A stretch of DNA of 64,000 nt from Tethya wilhelma (GCA_964030475.1 CAXIPT010000004.1:6299738-6363737); one strand, 5' to 3'; positions 9,938 to 21,598 are shown, counted from the first letter of the stretch. Translations and numbers: made by a program. The notes: generated from the sequence alone by a model not told the origin.

Positions 9938-12900
9938 ATGATGAAGAAAATGGTCTTGCTTGCTTTGATCGTTCTGTACACGGTAAGATCTCGCACGCGT
10001 GAAGTCAGCGCGGTAAATTAATCTGCTGTATTCAGTTATTATTATTGTATATTATTATGCATACACATCATGTAGGTATTCCCAGCACCTGCTTTAAGTA
10101 ACTATCAAATAGAACTTGATCTTCGTTCCTTTACTAATTCAGATAGTATGGTGACTTGTTCTCAAGAAAATATGTGTACCACCAGATTCAATTTCAGCCT
10201 GATTGAGGATTTTAATCAAAATAAATCGTTTATATATGATCACAACATTAACATGATCAACTTTGAAAGCTGTAAACCATTCCCTGTTGGCGGTGGGCTA
10301 GGCAACCCACTGAATTTTACAATTCCTTCAAGCGGATGGGGTGAAGAGGTAAGTTTGAGGCTTCTACAATGTTATCTAGTCTTGCAAACTAAATAATACA
10401 TTGTCAAATTGTACAAAGCCTGAACTTGAACTATAGCTATGAACCATAAACAGATAAATTTATCAGACTTACTGTATGGTATAGCTTTGTGTATCATTAA
10501 AATTATTACCCGTGTAATTAAAGATCTTTGTAGACAAGACAAATTAAATCATTGTACTTAATACTGATAATTTTCAAATCATATTTCATAATTATAGGTA
10601 CTCTTAGTTAGTTGTTCAGCCAAGCAGCAAGTAAATTGATCTGATTTTGATGACTTGAATGACTTCAGCATCTGCATGGGTCGACATAATAATTAGTGTA
10701 TGATCACCCTTTTTACACAGCAAAATTTTACATTCACCATTAAAATTCTGAATGAAGTTGGAGCCATACTAAATGGAACCATAGTCATCCCAATACCTCG
10801 TCTTACACACACACACAATTATTGCATGATTTTTTTACTACACACAGGAAGAGATTTCATTCACCATTGAAATTCTGGATAGTGTAGTTGGTGGTCATGG
10901 ACAGATGCTCAACAAAATTGGAACCATTAACTTAACAATACTTCATCCTACTTCACCAAATTCTACATACACAATGTATCAAAATTTTTCTGGAGGAGTT
11001 GCAATGCTTGAGCTGAGATATCGCATAATTTGTGCCACTGGCACATGTGGATCAACCTGCTCACAAACAACAGGTTGTGTATCATTTCCAAATACTTGTG
11101 CCAACTGTAGTCATAATCCTTGCCAAAATGGAGGAACTTGCAATGATGTATGTATATATGTGCGTATGAGCCATTGCTGATTTGATTTTAGTACGTAATT
11201 GTACACACCCACACACACACACACACACACATGTATGGTGTAGACAAACCCTGAATCTGGAGACTATATGTATACATGTATGTGTCCCGTGAATATTACT
11301 GGTCAGAACTGTGAGATTTTTGCCTGTTCCTCAGAGGGATATCGATGTGAGAATAATGGAACATGTAACAGAGTGCCAGTAAGTGAATCCATAGAATGCA
11401 ATCAATGATTGATTTTTTTTCGAGTCTTTGATTTCTTTGATAGATTGCATACAATGATATAGACAGTTGTTTGTTATGTTGCTATCGTGGTTAATATGAA
11501 TAACTTTAATTTTTTAGATGTTATTTCAATAAATTAAATTCCCATGTGGCGTGTTGTGAATTATTACATCCTAGCCTGTCTTCCACTGTAGTACTGTCTA
11601 ATATGATTAACTTTAGTCCATAATTAACAAAGGTGGTGAGAACTTATGGAACCAGGTAGACTATAATAATTTTTTGCTGAGCTGTTGTATGTGACCTCAT
11701 GTAGACTACTTCTTCGTCAAGAGCAATGTTTTTTTTATTAAATCCAGTGTCTTAGTCATGTTGACAATAACGAATTTATTATCGATCAGTAAGATTATTA
11801 TTATATTGTTTTTGTACTAATTCTAGTTCTGTGCTATTGATTTCATGCAGGGAAGCAATAACTTCACATGTACATGTCCTCAGATGTATACAGGTAGGTG
11901 AGAACCATACATACATTGACTATCGCTAAATAGTAACCCACTGGTTTTAAGTGTGTGTGTGTGTGTATGTGTGTGCTTGCTAGGCTTTAGCAAATTATTT
12001 CCAGAATAATTTGAGAATAATAGGTACACATTGATTCTGTGAGAATAATAGGCTGTACTTTAGGAATAATAGGTAAATTCTCAGTGTAGTTGTGAAAATT
12101 TACATGCATTAAATGCCAAAAAAACCTGAATTACTAGGTGCTTTTTGGGTTAAGACTAAAAGCCAATAGAATTAGTTGCTAATTTTCCTTAGAAATTATC
12201 TGCGACAATGCATTACAACAATTTTATCGTAAAAAAGAAGATGAAAATTTACTAAATTGGGTGTGTGAACTCTTGGAAAACTCACCAAGGACTTTGAATG
12301 TGGTTAAAATTGTTATTTGATGAATTTACGTACAAAATTATGTTTATGTCTAAGAATAATACAAGAATAATAGGCTGGCTGAAAAGAATAATGGGCTCAA
12401 AGTTTGCATGGGAATAAAAGAATAGGAAAAACTTTTGAGAATAATTTGCCAAGGCCTAGTGCTTGCCATTGCCTAACAACCAAAGTTTTTATAGGTTAAT
12501 TGTATGCCAGGTTACTGGCTGGGTAGAGGTGACAATATATAGAGTAGCTGGAAGTCGCAGAGGGTCAATCGCAAACAAAATAGCTGCATGCTCTTAAGTG
12601 TAAGGCACTCGACCATGCATCGAGTGCACCCCCACTTAATTAAGAGTCATGCAACTATAATTAGGAACCACGTGCACTGACTTGGTTTCTACTCCAACTC
12701 AGAATCCGGCAACTACTGATAATAATGGAGATACAAGTACATCAGCTACAACTAAAGACAGTGGTAAGTTTAATTATCTTTGATCACATATGAAGCCAAT
12801 ATTATTGCAATGCTGTACATGCTCCTTAATATCAATTATTGATGATGGTAATGCTCTGTGTCAAAACTATTATTGCCCCTTATAATTACATGTGTACTAT

Positions 12901-13057
12901 AGGCATGAATTTATGGTAACTACATCATATATAATTATAATAATTATGTTAATCTCTATTCTTTGCTTATACATATTCAGCTGAAAGCTATCATGCATCG
13001 AATAGCTATTGGATCTTGATACCACTCCTTGTATTTCTGGCACAGCAGCTGTTTTGA
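9938..13057 (+). CDS. Delta-like Notch-ligand protein, copy 2 (intact, 323 aa)
   Basis: Seven exons join in phase: 9938-9982, 10076-10348, 10848-11147, 11244-11378, 11851-11893, 12665-12763 and 12981-13057, giving 324 codons with the stop. Exon 1 is a signal peptide (MMKKMVLLALIVLYT). Exons 2-3 form an MNNL-like domain (YQIELDLRSFT; NPLNFTIPSSGW; EISFTIEILD; IGTINLTI) leading into [18 protein letters not shown], which resembles the start of a DSL domain but is shortened. [12 protein letters not shown] opens the first EGF unit and CENNGTCNRVP a second. Exon 6 is a Thr/Ser-rich stalk. Exon 7 gives SYWILIPLLVFLAQQLF and stops, so there is no cytoplasmic tail: the end is a GPI-type or minimal membrane anchor. 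It probably acts as a surface ligand or decoy in Notch-type signalling; receptor binding is inferred from domain type only. Confidence 0.85.
10721..10800 (+). pseudogene. Partial duplicate of Delta-like exon 3
   Basis: After a good acceptor (TTTTTACACAG) the sequence reads QNFTFTIKILNEVGAILNGT and then IVIPIPR, a shortened relative of exon 3 (EISFTIEILDS...IGTINLTI). It lies in intron 2 of copy 2, just ahead of the real exon 3, and lacks the DSL and EGF part. It could be a relic of unequal crossing-over. Confidence 0.6.
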
Positions 13058-13544
13058 AATCGGACAAGACTGAACTCAAATTTGAAGCTACTGTTATATT
13101 GATATTGCACAGATATATTTGAGACATATTGTTTTATTCAAGTTATCAGCTAGAACAAACTTAAGCACTGTATAAAATACTTAATTCATAACAACTACAA
13201 TTAAATGCTTTTGACTATAATCTCAGACTCAGTGCAAATTATCATCTATTCATTTATTCATTAATTTTGTATAAATTTTAAATTAAGTGAATGCAAGATC
13301 ATCATAGGTCAAACCGGCCAGGCATGAAATCTTCATTGGTTACTCTGCCACAATATATCAGGGCATATACAATATCAAAGTTGGTGTGTGTGATTACATG
13401 AAGTTGATCTCAGATCAAACAGTTATACCTAAACAGCAATATTTAACAGCATGGCATACTTATGACAATGACATAGAACTTTAGAATATTCCAACACAAA
13501 CAAAATGGCAATAATATTATTATCTAAACTTTTTTTCTTTCGAT

Positions 13545-14010
13545 TCTATCAAATGAACAATAACTTTGGACTATAAGGAAAAGGGCATTAAGTGGAGAAC
13601 TACGGATTGTACAAACACATATACCTTAAATCTGCTTGCTCTAGATTCTAGGAGTATGTAAGCAAAAAAGGGCTTCTGTAACTAGCAAAAAGGTACTTAT
13701 TCAACTGGACAATTCAAGTATACTTCTATTAAGTGTGTAATGTTGCTCCATCGGTCAATATTTTAGTGACAACCTTGAACTTATAGAGCTTAATTGATAG
13801 TTCTCTGCTGGTGTCTCTGGGGTGATGAAACAATGGGACATGCACCGACTGGCACTGAGGTGGCGATGGTGGTGGGGGGCAAGTCAGACACATCACAATA
13901 TAGGAGCTGTGTCTGTTGAGATGAGTCAGTGTGTGTGTGTGTGTGTGTGTGGGTGTGTGTGTGTGTGTGTGTATGATTAAATTTACGCTCCTCAAAACAT
14001 TTTTTTCCTA
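13545..14010 (-). pseudogene. Second decayed copy of the PRAS40-like exon 7 region
   Basis: The minus strand reads [20 protein letters not shown], and in a shifted frame FHHPRDTSREL, so the match to the exon at 22119-22234 is frameshifted. The TG microsatellite (13931-13970) and the CTCCTCAAAA intron word that follow exon 7 in the real gene are kept. The block continues into sequence shared with 6460-6860. Confidence 0.75.
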
Positions 14011-14072
14011 GAATATAAATTTGGTACGTAAACATGTTAAAATCTAGAAGGTAGTAATTATTATGATGATGG

Positions 14073-14480
14073 TGTGTAAGAAGGATTGGCCATTAATTTA
14101 ATTTCATCTTTGAGTTTATAGGTTTGGCTTGTGTTTCTTGTGTGAATCTTAGTAATTTTTGTAATGTGTACTAATTGTGTGTTTGTCTCTCCAGTCTCTC
14201 AAACTAGTACTATAGTATGCACCTGTCTTTCACATGCTGTGTCATGTTTCGAATTTCTTGTGCTGTTCACGTGCACAAGCTAAGCATCATACATTTTATG
14301 CATTTCACCATGCACTTATTACATGTCAATGCATTCTGCATGGTATACCTTTTTAAGTTCTTTGAGTTCTTTGTTGTTGTCGGACAGTCATTTTTGTTAG
14401 TTCAATAAAACTATATTACACTTATGTTGAAGGTGGACCTTATAATTAATTTTACTGAACTGACAAAGATTGAAAGCATA
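14073..14480. repeat. Duplicated segment, copy B
   Basis: This matches 8085-8590 from GTGTAAGAAGGATTGGCC to the AATAAAACTATA end and on into GGTGGACCTTATAATT. It lies downstream of copy 2, next to the second PRAS40-like exon copy, just as copy A lies within copy 1. The arrangement supports duplication of a multi-kilobase unit. Confidence 0.7.
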
Positions 14481-14811
14481 CGTACGGTAGGGTGTCCAAC
14501 GTCAAATTCCAAGAGCAGCAAATTGCAGTCATTGATATTTATTTGTCTAGACCTACTATAGGTCAACTGAAAAATATATCTGGTTTGATGCAATCACGCA
14601 TTGTTTTCCTTTGCGAGGCATTTCACTAAAAACACAAATTCGCAAATGATGGTCACGTGACCAAAATGCCATGCCGGCGCTAGGTCCACTACAATAGCAA
14701 ATTTGGTGAGGCTTGGTTGCAAGCAATGTTCTAGGACTATGTTATCTTTTTATGAGTGTTTGCAAGATTCTTACTGCTTGTGACAAATGTGGCAATAGCA
14801 CGCGATGTACG

Positions 14812-15666
14812 TAGCCTCGTTCCCAGGCTCCTCCCTCGCGAATATTTCCTACGAAAATAAGGAGGGAGAGAGCCTGGTATCAAATATCACGTGCGTGACG
14901 TATAGGTGGACGCCAAGGTGGACGCGAGCTCTGTGGTTAAGACCGCAACAAGACATTCACGTGACCAAGTCCAGGGCTTCAGCATCATTTTTGCCAGTCT
15001 AAGAACACTGAGAGAGCTACGAGTGGATGAAGATGAGATTAAAGAAGACCAAGGACACTTAGTAGCCTCTAATGATTGTCAATTCAACTGCAGAGAAATA
15101 TTAGCCTCTCGTATCAGCTCTTTTAGTTCTGAGTTCAGTCTCCATCTTCTGTCAGCCCTCAACAAGACACGCAGACAAACTGACGATCATAAATATTGAG
15201 CAGAAGGTTTATTCTTTGGTCTTCGCTAGCTGAAGAAGCTTACAACAAGCGTACAACAGTTTTTTCAAGCGTTTTTGTCCATTCTGTCCTGCTCGCGGTA
15301 ACTCCCAGGAAAACTTCGACCGCATACTGATGCATACCGTATAGCGGGAAATTTTCGTGAGGGAAAAATTTCGTTCTTTTCGTTCCAGACAGCATGAAAA
15401 CGAAAATTTTGCCCATGAAAATCTGAAATTTTTAAAACGTGGCCGCGGGTAATATCAATCCACGTGGCTGTGCATGTGAACGAACGAAAATAAGACCACG
15501 AAAACTTGTTTTCAAGGCCTGAAACGAAATTTTAACCGCACGAAAATTTCCCGCTATACGGTATTCAAAATTGACTACGTCACGCACGTGATATTTGATA
15601 CCAGGCTCTCTCCCTCCTTATTTTCGTAGGAAATATTCGCGAGGGAGGAGCCTGGGAACGAGGCTA
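14812..15666. mobile_element. MULE-type MITE with ~90-bp perfect inverted termini
   Basis: The ends TAGCCTCGTTCCCAGGCTCC...GGAGCCTGGGAACGAGGCTA are perfect inverted repeats for about 90 bp. CGATGTACG at 14803-14811 and 15667-15675 is an exact 9-bp target duplication, the Mutator hallmark. A plus-strand open frame of 97 codons inside shows no recognised transposase motif. The element at 55544-56188 is a relative. Confidence 0.9.
15337..15561. mobile_element. TA-flanked MITE nested inside the MULE-type element
   Basis: CCGTATAGCGGGAAATTTTC on the left and GAAAATTTCCCGCTATACGG on the right are perfect inverted ends flanked by TA on both sides (15335-15336, 15562-15563), as for Tc1/mariner-type elements. 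It is 225 bp long with no coding capacity. Confidence 0.85.
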
Positions 15667-15894
15667 CGATGTACGTGCATGCGTACATAAGCTTACGCGT
15701 ACTATATTCTGGTCACGTGACCATTATTTTGCAAATTTGTGTTTTTTTGAATCGCCTCGCGAAGGAAAACAATGCGTGATTACATCAAACCATATATATT
15801 TTTCAGTTGACCTATAATAGGTCTACACAAATAACTAGCAATGACTTCAATTTGCTACTCTTGACGTTGGACACTCTGCGTACGGTAGTACGTA

Positions 15895-16436
15895 TAGACC
15901 TTTTCCACGCGGGAACAGTAGCGATTTTTTAATGAGATGCATGACGTGTTATGACGATTTGTGACGGTGGACACGCCCCATGGTGGGCAAATTTGTACAG
16001 TAGTGATACTGCCAAACTTGAAAAGAGCACTTCAGTGAGGAAGGATGCTTCAGCCAACTTCTCAGGTAGTTGTAGACTAACTCATACTTCACTAGAACTC
16101 TCGTTGGCTCACTCAAAATGTTTGTATAGATCTGAAACACCAGTAAGTCCAGTTCATGGTGGCTTTTGCATGCTATTTCTTACGTATTGTGGTGCTATTT
16201 TCTCGGATTTGTTGCTATTCGAAGTTTGTATGGACCCTTCTCCATGTTTTATCTGGCTTACTGCTTCTATTTCCAGTAGAAGGCTCTTGAGCTTGCACCT
16301 CCAGTGTCAGCCAGTACAAAATTCCATTCGCTTGCCCACCAATGGGCGTGGCCTGTGTCATAACGTGTCATAAAGAGTCAAAAAACGTCACTTCCACTTG
16401 TTTCGCGCTACTTTCCCGTGCGCGTGGAAAAGGTCT
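15895..16436. mobile_element. Inverted-repeat element, first of a tandem pair
   Basis: It starts TAGACCTTTTCCACGCGGGA and ends TCCCGTGCGCGTGGAAAAGG TCTA, imperfect inverted termini with TA at the edges. The interior is nearly identical to the next 540 bp. No transposase is present. Confidence 0.85.
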
Positions 16437-16438
16437 AT

Positions 16439-16975
16439 AGACCTTTTCCACGGGGGAACAGTAGCGATTTTTTAATGAGATGCATGACGTGTTATGACGA
16501 ATTGTGACGGTGGACACGCCCCTTGGTGGGCAAATTTGTACAAGCTTGAAAATAGCACTTCAGTGAGGAAGGATGCTTCAGCCAACTTCTCAGGTAATTT
16601 TAGACTAACTCATACTTTACTAGAACTCTCGTTAGCTCACTCAATATGTTTGTATAGATCTGAAACACCAGTAAGTCCAGTTCATGGTGGCTTTTGCATG
16701 CTATTTCTTACGTAATGTGGTGCTCTTTTCTCGGATTTGTTGCTATTCGAAGTTTGTATGGACCCTTCTCCATGTTTTATCTGGCTTACTGCTTCTATTT
16801 CCAGTAGAAGGCTCTTGAGCTTGCACTAAACTTAGCCTTCAGTGTCAGCCAGTACAAAATTCCATTCGCTTGCCCACCAATGGGCGTGGCCTGTGTCATA
16901 ACGTGTCATAAAGTGTCAAAAAACGTCACTTCCACTTGTTTCGCGCTACTTTCCCGTGCGCGTGGAAAAGGTCTA
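16439..16975. mobile_element. Inverted-repeat element, second of a tandem pair
   Basis: This is a near-identical direct copy of 15895-16436, sharing the TATA junction between them. Differences include a 7-9-bp deletion near 16540 and a small insertion near 16828. Two elements end to end with the same orientation suggest insertion at the TA end of the first, or local tandem duplication. Confidence 0.85.
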
Positions 16976-17119
16976 TAGTCGGAATGGGTCGACTGTTCCA
17001 TTGACACAACTGATACAAAATGTTCATGCTAATTAACTTTCAGTGAAAGAAAGCTAACCTTCAAATGCATTTAACAGCCTCGCATGCACGTGCATATATG
17101 ATCCACCTCATCAAACACT

Positions 17120-17250
17120 TGAGCATGCGCAAAGCACCCCTTAATTCCGCGCAAATATAAGCTTAGCTTGCACTGAAGAAAAAAGAAGACTCGCGCTCGA
17201 ACCATTGCTCAATCGATCACGGAATTCTTGAAGAGCCTGAGTACGCATAT
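17120..17250 (+). promoter_or_regulatory. Conserved upstream block of Delta-like copy 3
   Basis: TGAGCATGCGCA, TTCCGCGCAAATATAA and CAATCGATCACGGAATTCTT appear in the same order and spacing as before copies 1 and 2. The ATG is at 17302. Confidence 0.6.
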
Positions 17251-17301
17251 AGATAATAACATTGACTTCACTATAATCTACATTTGGACAGATATAGCAA
17301 G

Positions 17302-18792
17302 ATGATGAAGAAAATGAGCTTGCTTGCTTTGATTGTTCTGTGCACGGTAAGATCTCGCGCGGCGCACGTGAAGTCAACGGTACAACTAAGTAGATACTGG
17401 AGTAATAAGTCTGTTAAAATTAACTTTTGCTGTACTTATTGTATACGCATACACAATCATGTAGGTATTTCCAGCAGCTACTGTAGGCAGCTATCAGGTA
17501 GAATTTGATCTCCATTCCTTCACTAAATTGAATTCAGATGGAACATCGACTTATTCTCAAGAAAATACTTGTACCACTAGATTCAATTTCAGCATTATGA
17601 TTGAGGATTTTCATCAAAATATAGTGTTTGACTATATTCATAATATGAGCATAATCAACTTTAAAAGCTGTGAAAATTTCAGTGCTAGTGAACCTACTGG
17701 ACTAACCAACCCACTGATGTTCATGATTCCTTCAAGCAACTGGAGTGAAGGGGTAAGTCTAAGGCTTCTTTTATGGATCACTATATATGCGCACAGAGTA
17801 ACGGCATGCAAACTACAATTGTACAAAGAGAAATTTTGCACTATTATGGAGAGGTAGATTTAATATTATATAACAGTGCTTCCAACGTAGTCAGGGAAAT
17901 TCTTGCTTCTCTACATTTTTTGATCTCTAACAAACCATATTCAAGTTAGCTGCAGTTTGATTATACAAACATAAACAAGAGTCACTTGCCATGGGATGTT
18001 TTGACAGGAATATGCCATTATGGGGGCATGGCACCACTTCCTGTACGTGATATGGCATGCACAATACAGCCAAACTAAGCTCCGTTAAGAGAAAATACTG
18101 CAAACATGCATTCTAAGTGCATGTAGTTTCATGGCTATCTACTTTATTTTGTGAGATAATTTTGAATAGCTTCAAAACGCTGCAGGAAAGTTAAAAAAAG
18201 TCAAATATTTACTGCAAAATTGACCACACCCACCAAAATTTTGTATTGTGATACTGAAAAAAAAAATTTTTTTTTTTTCATTTTCCAAGTTTTTAAGAGG
18301 TTTCAAGGTTATCTGAAGGTAATTGAGTCACTAAAAACACAAAATAAAAAATTTCCCTGACTACGTTGGAAGCACTGTAAGTACTGTGGTACGTGATTTA
18401 ATTTGCCTATATCACCCTCAGTTTTTCTTTATCTCATACAGCAAGAGATTACATTCACCATTGAAATTCTGGAAAGTGAAGTTACTCATAGACATGTGCT
18501 CCACAGAATTGGAACCATTAACATAACAATACTTCGTCCTGCTTCACCAAATTCTGCATTCACAATGTATCAAAATTTTTCTGACGGATCTGTAATGCTT
18601 GAGCTGAGATATCACATAATTTGTGTCAAGGGTACATGTGGATCAACCTGCTCACAAACAACAGGTTGTGTATCATTTCCAAATATTTGTGCCAACTGTA
18701 GTCATGATAATCCTTGCCAAAATGGAGGAACTTGCAATGATGTATGTAGATGTGCACAGAGCCATTGCTGATTAATTTCGATTTTAGTAATG

Positions 18793-18858
<66 letters not shown>

Positions 18859-18870
18859 CATGGTGTAGAN

Positions 18871-18913
<43 letters not shown>

Positions 18914-20127
18914 GACACACACACACACACACATGCATGGTGTAGACAAACTCTGAATCCAGAGACTATAAGTATACATGTGCATGTCCCACGAATTTTA
19001 CTGGACAGAACTGTGAAATTTCCGCCTGCTTCTCACAGAGGTGTGAGAATGGAGGAACATGTAACAGAGTGCCGGTAAGTGAATTCATAAAATGCAATCA
19101 ATGATTATTAATAATTATTTCTTCTGATTTTTTCGAGTCCTTGCATTCTTTGTTAGATTGCATACAAAGTTGTTTGTTATGTTGCTATAATATGATGGTT
19201 TATATGAATAACTTTAATTTTTAGATACTGTTTCGACAAACTAAATTCCCATGTGGTGTTTTGAATCATTCCATCCTAGCTTGTCTGCCACTAGTACTCT
19301 CTAATAAAATAAATATTATTATACTTTTAATTGATAACTTTAGTCCATGATGAGATTAGGTGATGAGAACTTATGGCATCAGGCGAACCTTGATTAAATT
19401 GCCGAGCTTTTGTATAGCTCACATTTATCATGTGACCTTATAAAGACTACTTCCTCGTCAAGAACAATGATTTTTATTAAATCCAGTGTCTTAGTCATGT
19501 TGACAATAATGAATTTATTATAAATCAGTAATTATTATTATTATTTTGATTTTGTATTAATTTTAGAACTATAAATTTAATTCTGTGCTATTGATTTTAT
19601 GCAGGGAAGCAATAACTTCACATGTACATGTCCTCCAATGTATACAGGTAGGTGAGAACCATACATGCACACAATACATAGACTATCACTAAATAGAATC
19701 ATTATACACCCAATTGTTTTAGATGTGTGTGTGTGTGTGTGTGTATGTATACAGTGTATGTGTGTGTGTCACAGTGTGTGTGTGTGTGTCTGTGTGTCAC
19801 AGTGTGTGTGTGTGTCTGTGTGTCACAGTGTGTGTGTGTGTCTGTGTGTCACAGTGTGTGACAGTCTTGTCAATGAGTATTCTTTGTTTATTTGTTATAG
19901 GATAAGTGTTTTCGTAGCAGCACTTGTTTTATAGGATTCAATGGCCCATTGCACGGGAATTTAATGTGTCGAAACAATATGTAAGAAAAGTATTGGGGGC
20001 ATGTACATAATTTCAAAACAAAAGAAATTCATTGTTTATTGTTTATTTAATGAAGTGTTTTATAGACACACTCATTATTTTAGGGTTCGATGCACTGATA
20101 ACTCATAACAATAATGAACACACAGTG

Positions 20128-20165
<38 letters not shown>

Positions 20166-20522
20166 CCACATGTGACATGGACTCTCCTTCAACTGACACC
20201 CCCGGTACTGACTCACAAACAACATCCAATACTGATACTACTACTGATGATGATGACAGTGGTAAGAAAAATAATAATAAATTTTTCACAAAAATTCAAA
20301 TTATGACAATCTAAATTAATTAATAGTTATTATTCAGTCCTTAAAAGAAATGTGATTATTATTATTGATAATCCCTTGTGCTTACATGTAACAGTAATTA
20401 TTATCATGTTTTCTTCTTTATATGCAGCTGAGAGACTAGGTCCTGTCAGTCTCATTAATATTGTGCTAACTATATGTTTGGTGTTTTTTGTGGCACGGGT
20501 ATGTGGTTGCATAATTGGATAG
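17302..20522 (+). CDS. Delta-like Notch-ligand protein, copy 3
   Basis: The exons are 17302-17346 (signal peptide), 17465-17752 ([23 protein letters not shown]), 18442-18741 ([38 protein letters not shown]), 18946-19074 ([25 protein letters not shown]), 19605-19647, a stalk exon ending at 20261 ([16 protein letters not shown]) and 20428-20522 ([20 protein letters not shown], then stop). The architecture matches copy 2, with a membrane span followed by only a few residues. The stalk exon has no clear AG acceptor in the right phase because a CA microsatellite occupies the site, so its start is uncertain. The N at 18870 lies in intron 3, and the same ACATGCATGGTGTAGA word occurs on both sides of it. 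Confidence 0.78.
17874..18377. mobile_element. MITE in intron 2 of Delta-like copy 3
   Basis: The ends CAGTGCTTCCAACGTAGTCA and its complement TGACTACGTTGGAAGCACTG form inverted termini of about 28 bp. TAA on both sides is a possible 3-bp target duplication, as in PIF/Harbinger elements. The 504-bp interior has an A-run next to a T-run at 18258-18278 and no gene. Confidence 0.85.
18791..18932 (+). repeat. (CA)n tracts around gap
   Basis: Two CA tracts are separated by ATGCATGGTGTAGAN. The true length of intron 3 of Delta-like copy 3 is not reliable here. Confidence 0.95.
19723..19865 (+). repeat. TG minisatellite in intron 5 of Delta-like copy 3
   Basis: Units of about 26 bp built from (TG)n, TCTGTGTGTCACAG repeat about four times. 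Confidence 0.9.
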
Positions 20523-21598
20523 AATTCACAAGTCAATTAAATACTACGTCGTCGTACATTTTAATTGTTAGGGACAACAATAATTCTAGTGTAACGCTTT
20601 TTATAGGACACAGTCAATTATTACTGATATTATAGTATGCTCAGTATGTAGTTTTACCAGAACAGTGTTCTGTATAAGATTGTACAAAAGATCATGTCTT
20701 TCAAATAATTAGTATTTTTAGCATAACATTATTGTAGTACTGTGATACTTCTATTCAATAATTTTAAGAAAAATTATGTAGTGGCTATTTAACAGCCTGA
20801 CTCAAAGTTTAGCCAGTAAAATTACTATAAAGATCGATTGTTAATACACAACAAACACGCAGGTCAAAAACAGGTAGGCATGTAATCTCAATGAATTGGT
20901 TACTTTGCCACAATAAATCATGCCTGTCAATATCAAGTTGTTATGTTTGTGCATGTCACGACATAAAGATGATCTCAAAACAGCTTCGAAGAATTAAATG
21001 ATACACAGCAATAATAGCACGGCAAGTTGTGAGATCACTACACTGTACAGAAGTATATGTTCTCTTTAAATGAAATAAACAATCTGACCTGCCTACTTAT
21101 ATTTCAACTTCACTGCTTAGCCAACCGCATGATTGTGATTGACAGGCCAGGAATTACAACCATATAATTATTGTAAATTGATATTAATTTTACTTGAACC
21201 GCATGCATAATTTAACTTTCTGAGAGTTTCTGGCCTAGCCTGGTATGCAGTTGGTAATCTGTCAGAGAGAGACTTATGGGTGTACTGTATAGTACAGTCC
21301 GGCACTGAATGCCGGTGCACTTAAATGGTCAAAAATTATATGAATGAAACACAGCAATAACAACTGGCAAATTTGTGATATCAATATGCATAATATAGAA
21401 CTGTATGCTCTTTAATTGGAATAACAATACATGTGCACAACAATAACATGAAATGAGGTATGCATGGTTGAAATAACACATTGGTAGAGGTGACTTGCTC
21501 TCTATATAATGCACAGCACAAGTGCATGGCCATTTCGATTTTTCATTACATTCAGTTAATTGGGAAAATCTACTATACTATTACATCATACATCACTG
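20523..21598. other. Spacer between Delta-like copy 3 and the PRAS40-like gene
   Basis: The two genes converge here. No gene is seen. A short match to the dispersed repeat (GCAGTTGGTAATCTGTCAG) occurs near 21247-21267, and CGGCACTGAATGCCG near 21299 can form a small hairpin. Confidence 0.6.

Larger units (their letters stand above)
14491..15878. mobile_element. Outer inverted-repeat element, split by a second insertion
   Basis: The left arm begins GGTGTCCAACGTCAA and the right arm ends TTGACGTTGGACACTCTG. The similarity runs about 200 bp inward with changes, through TATAGGTCAACTGAAAAATAT and GGTCACGTGACC. Both sides carry CGTACGGTAG (14481-14490 and 15879-15888), a 9-10-bp target duplication as made by Mutator-type elements. 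The middle is occupied by the element at 14812-15666. Confidence 0.75.

Noticed and set aside
15951..16373. 140-residue frame in the tandem inverted-repeat elements
   Set aside because: In the second copy the frame is interrupted early, there is no recognisable domain, and the elements look non-autonomous.
18626..18985. Long reading frames of repeating Cys-Val or His-Thr residues
   Set aside because: They are translations of CA/TG microsatellites in introns and spacers (also near 7.0, 9.0, 13.9, 22.3, 30.1 and 36.3 kb).
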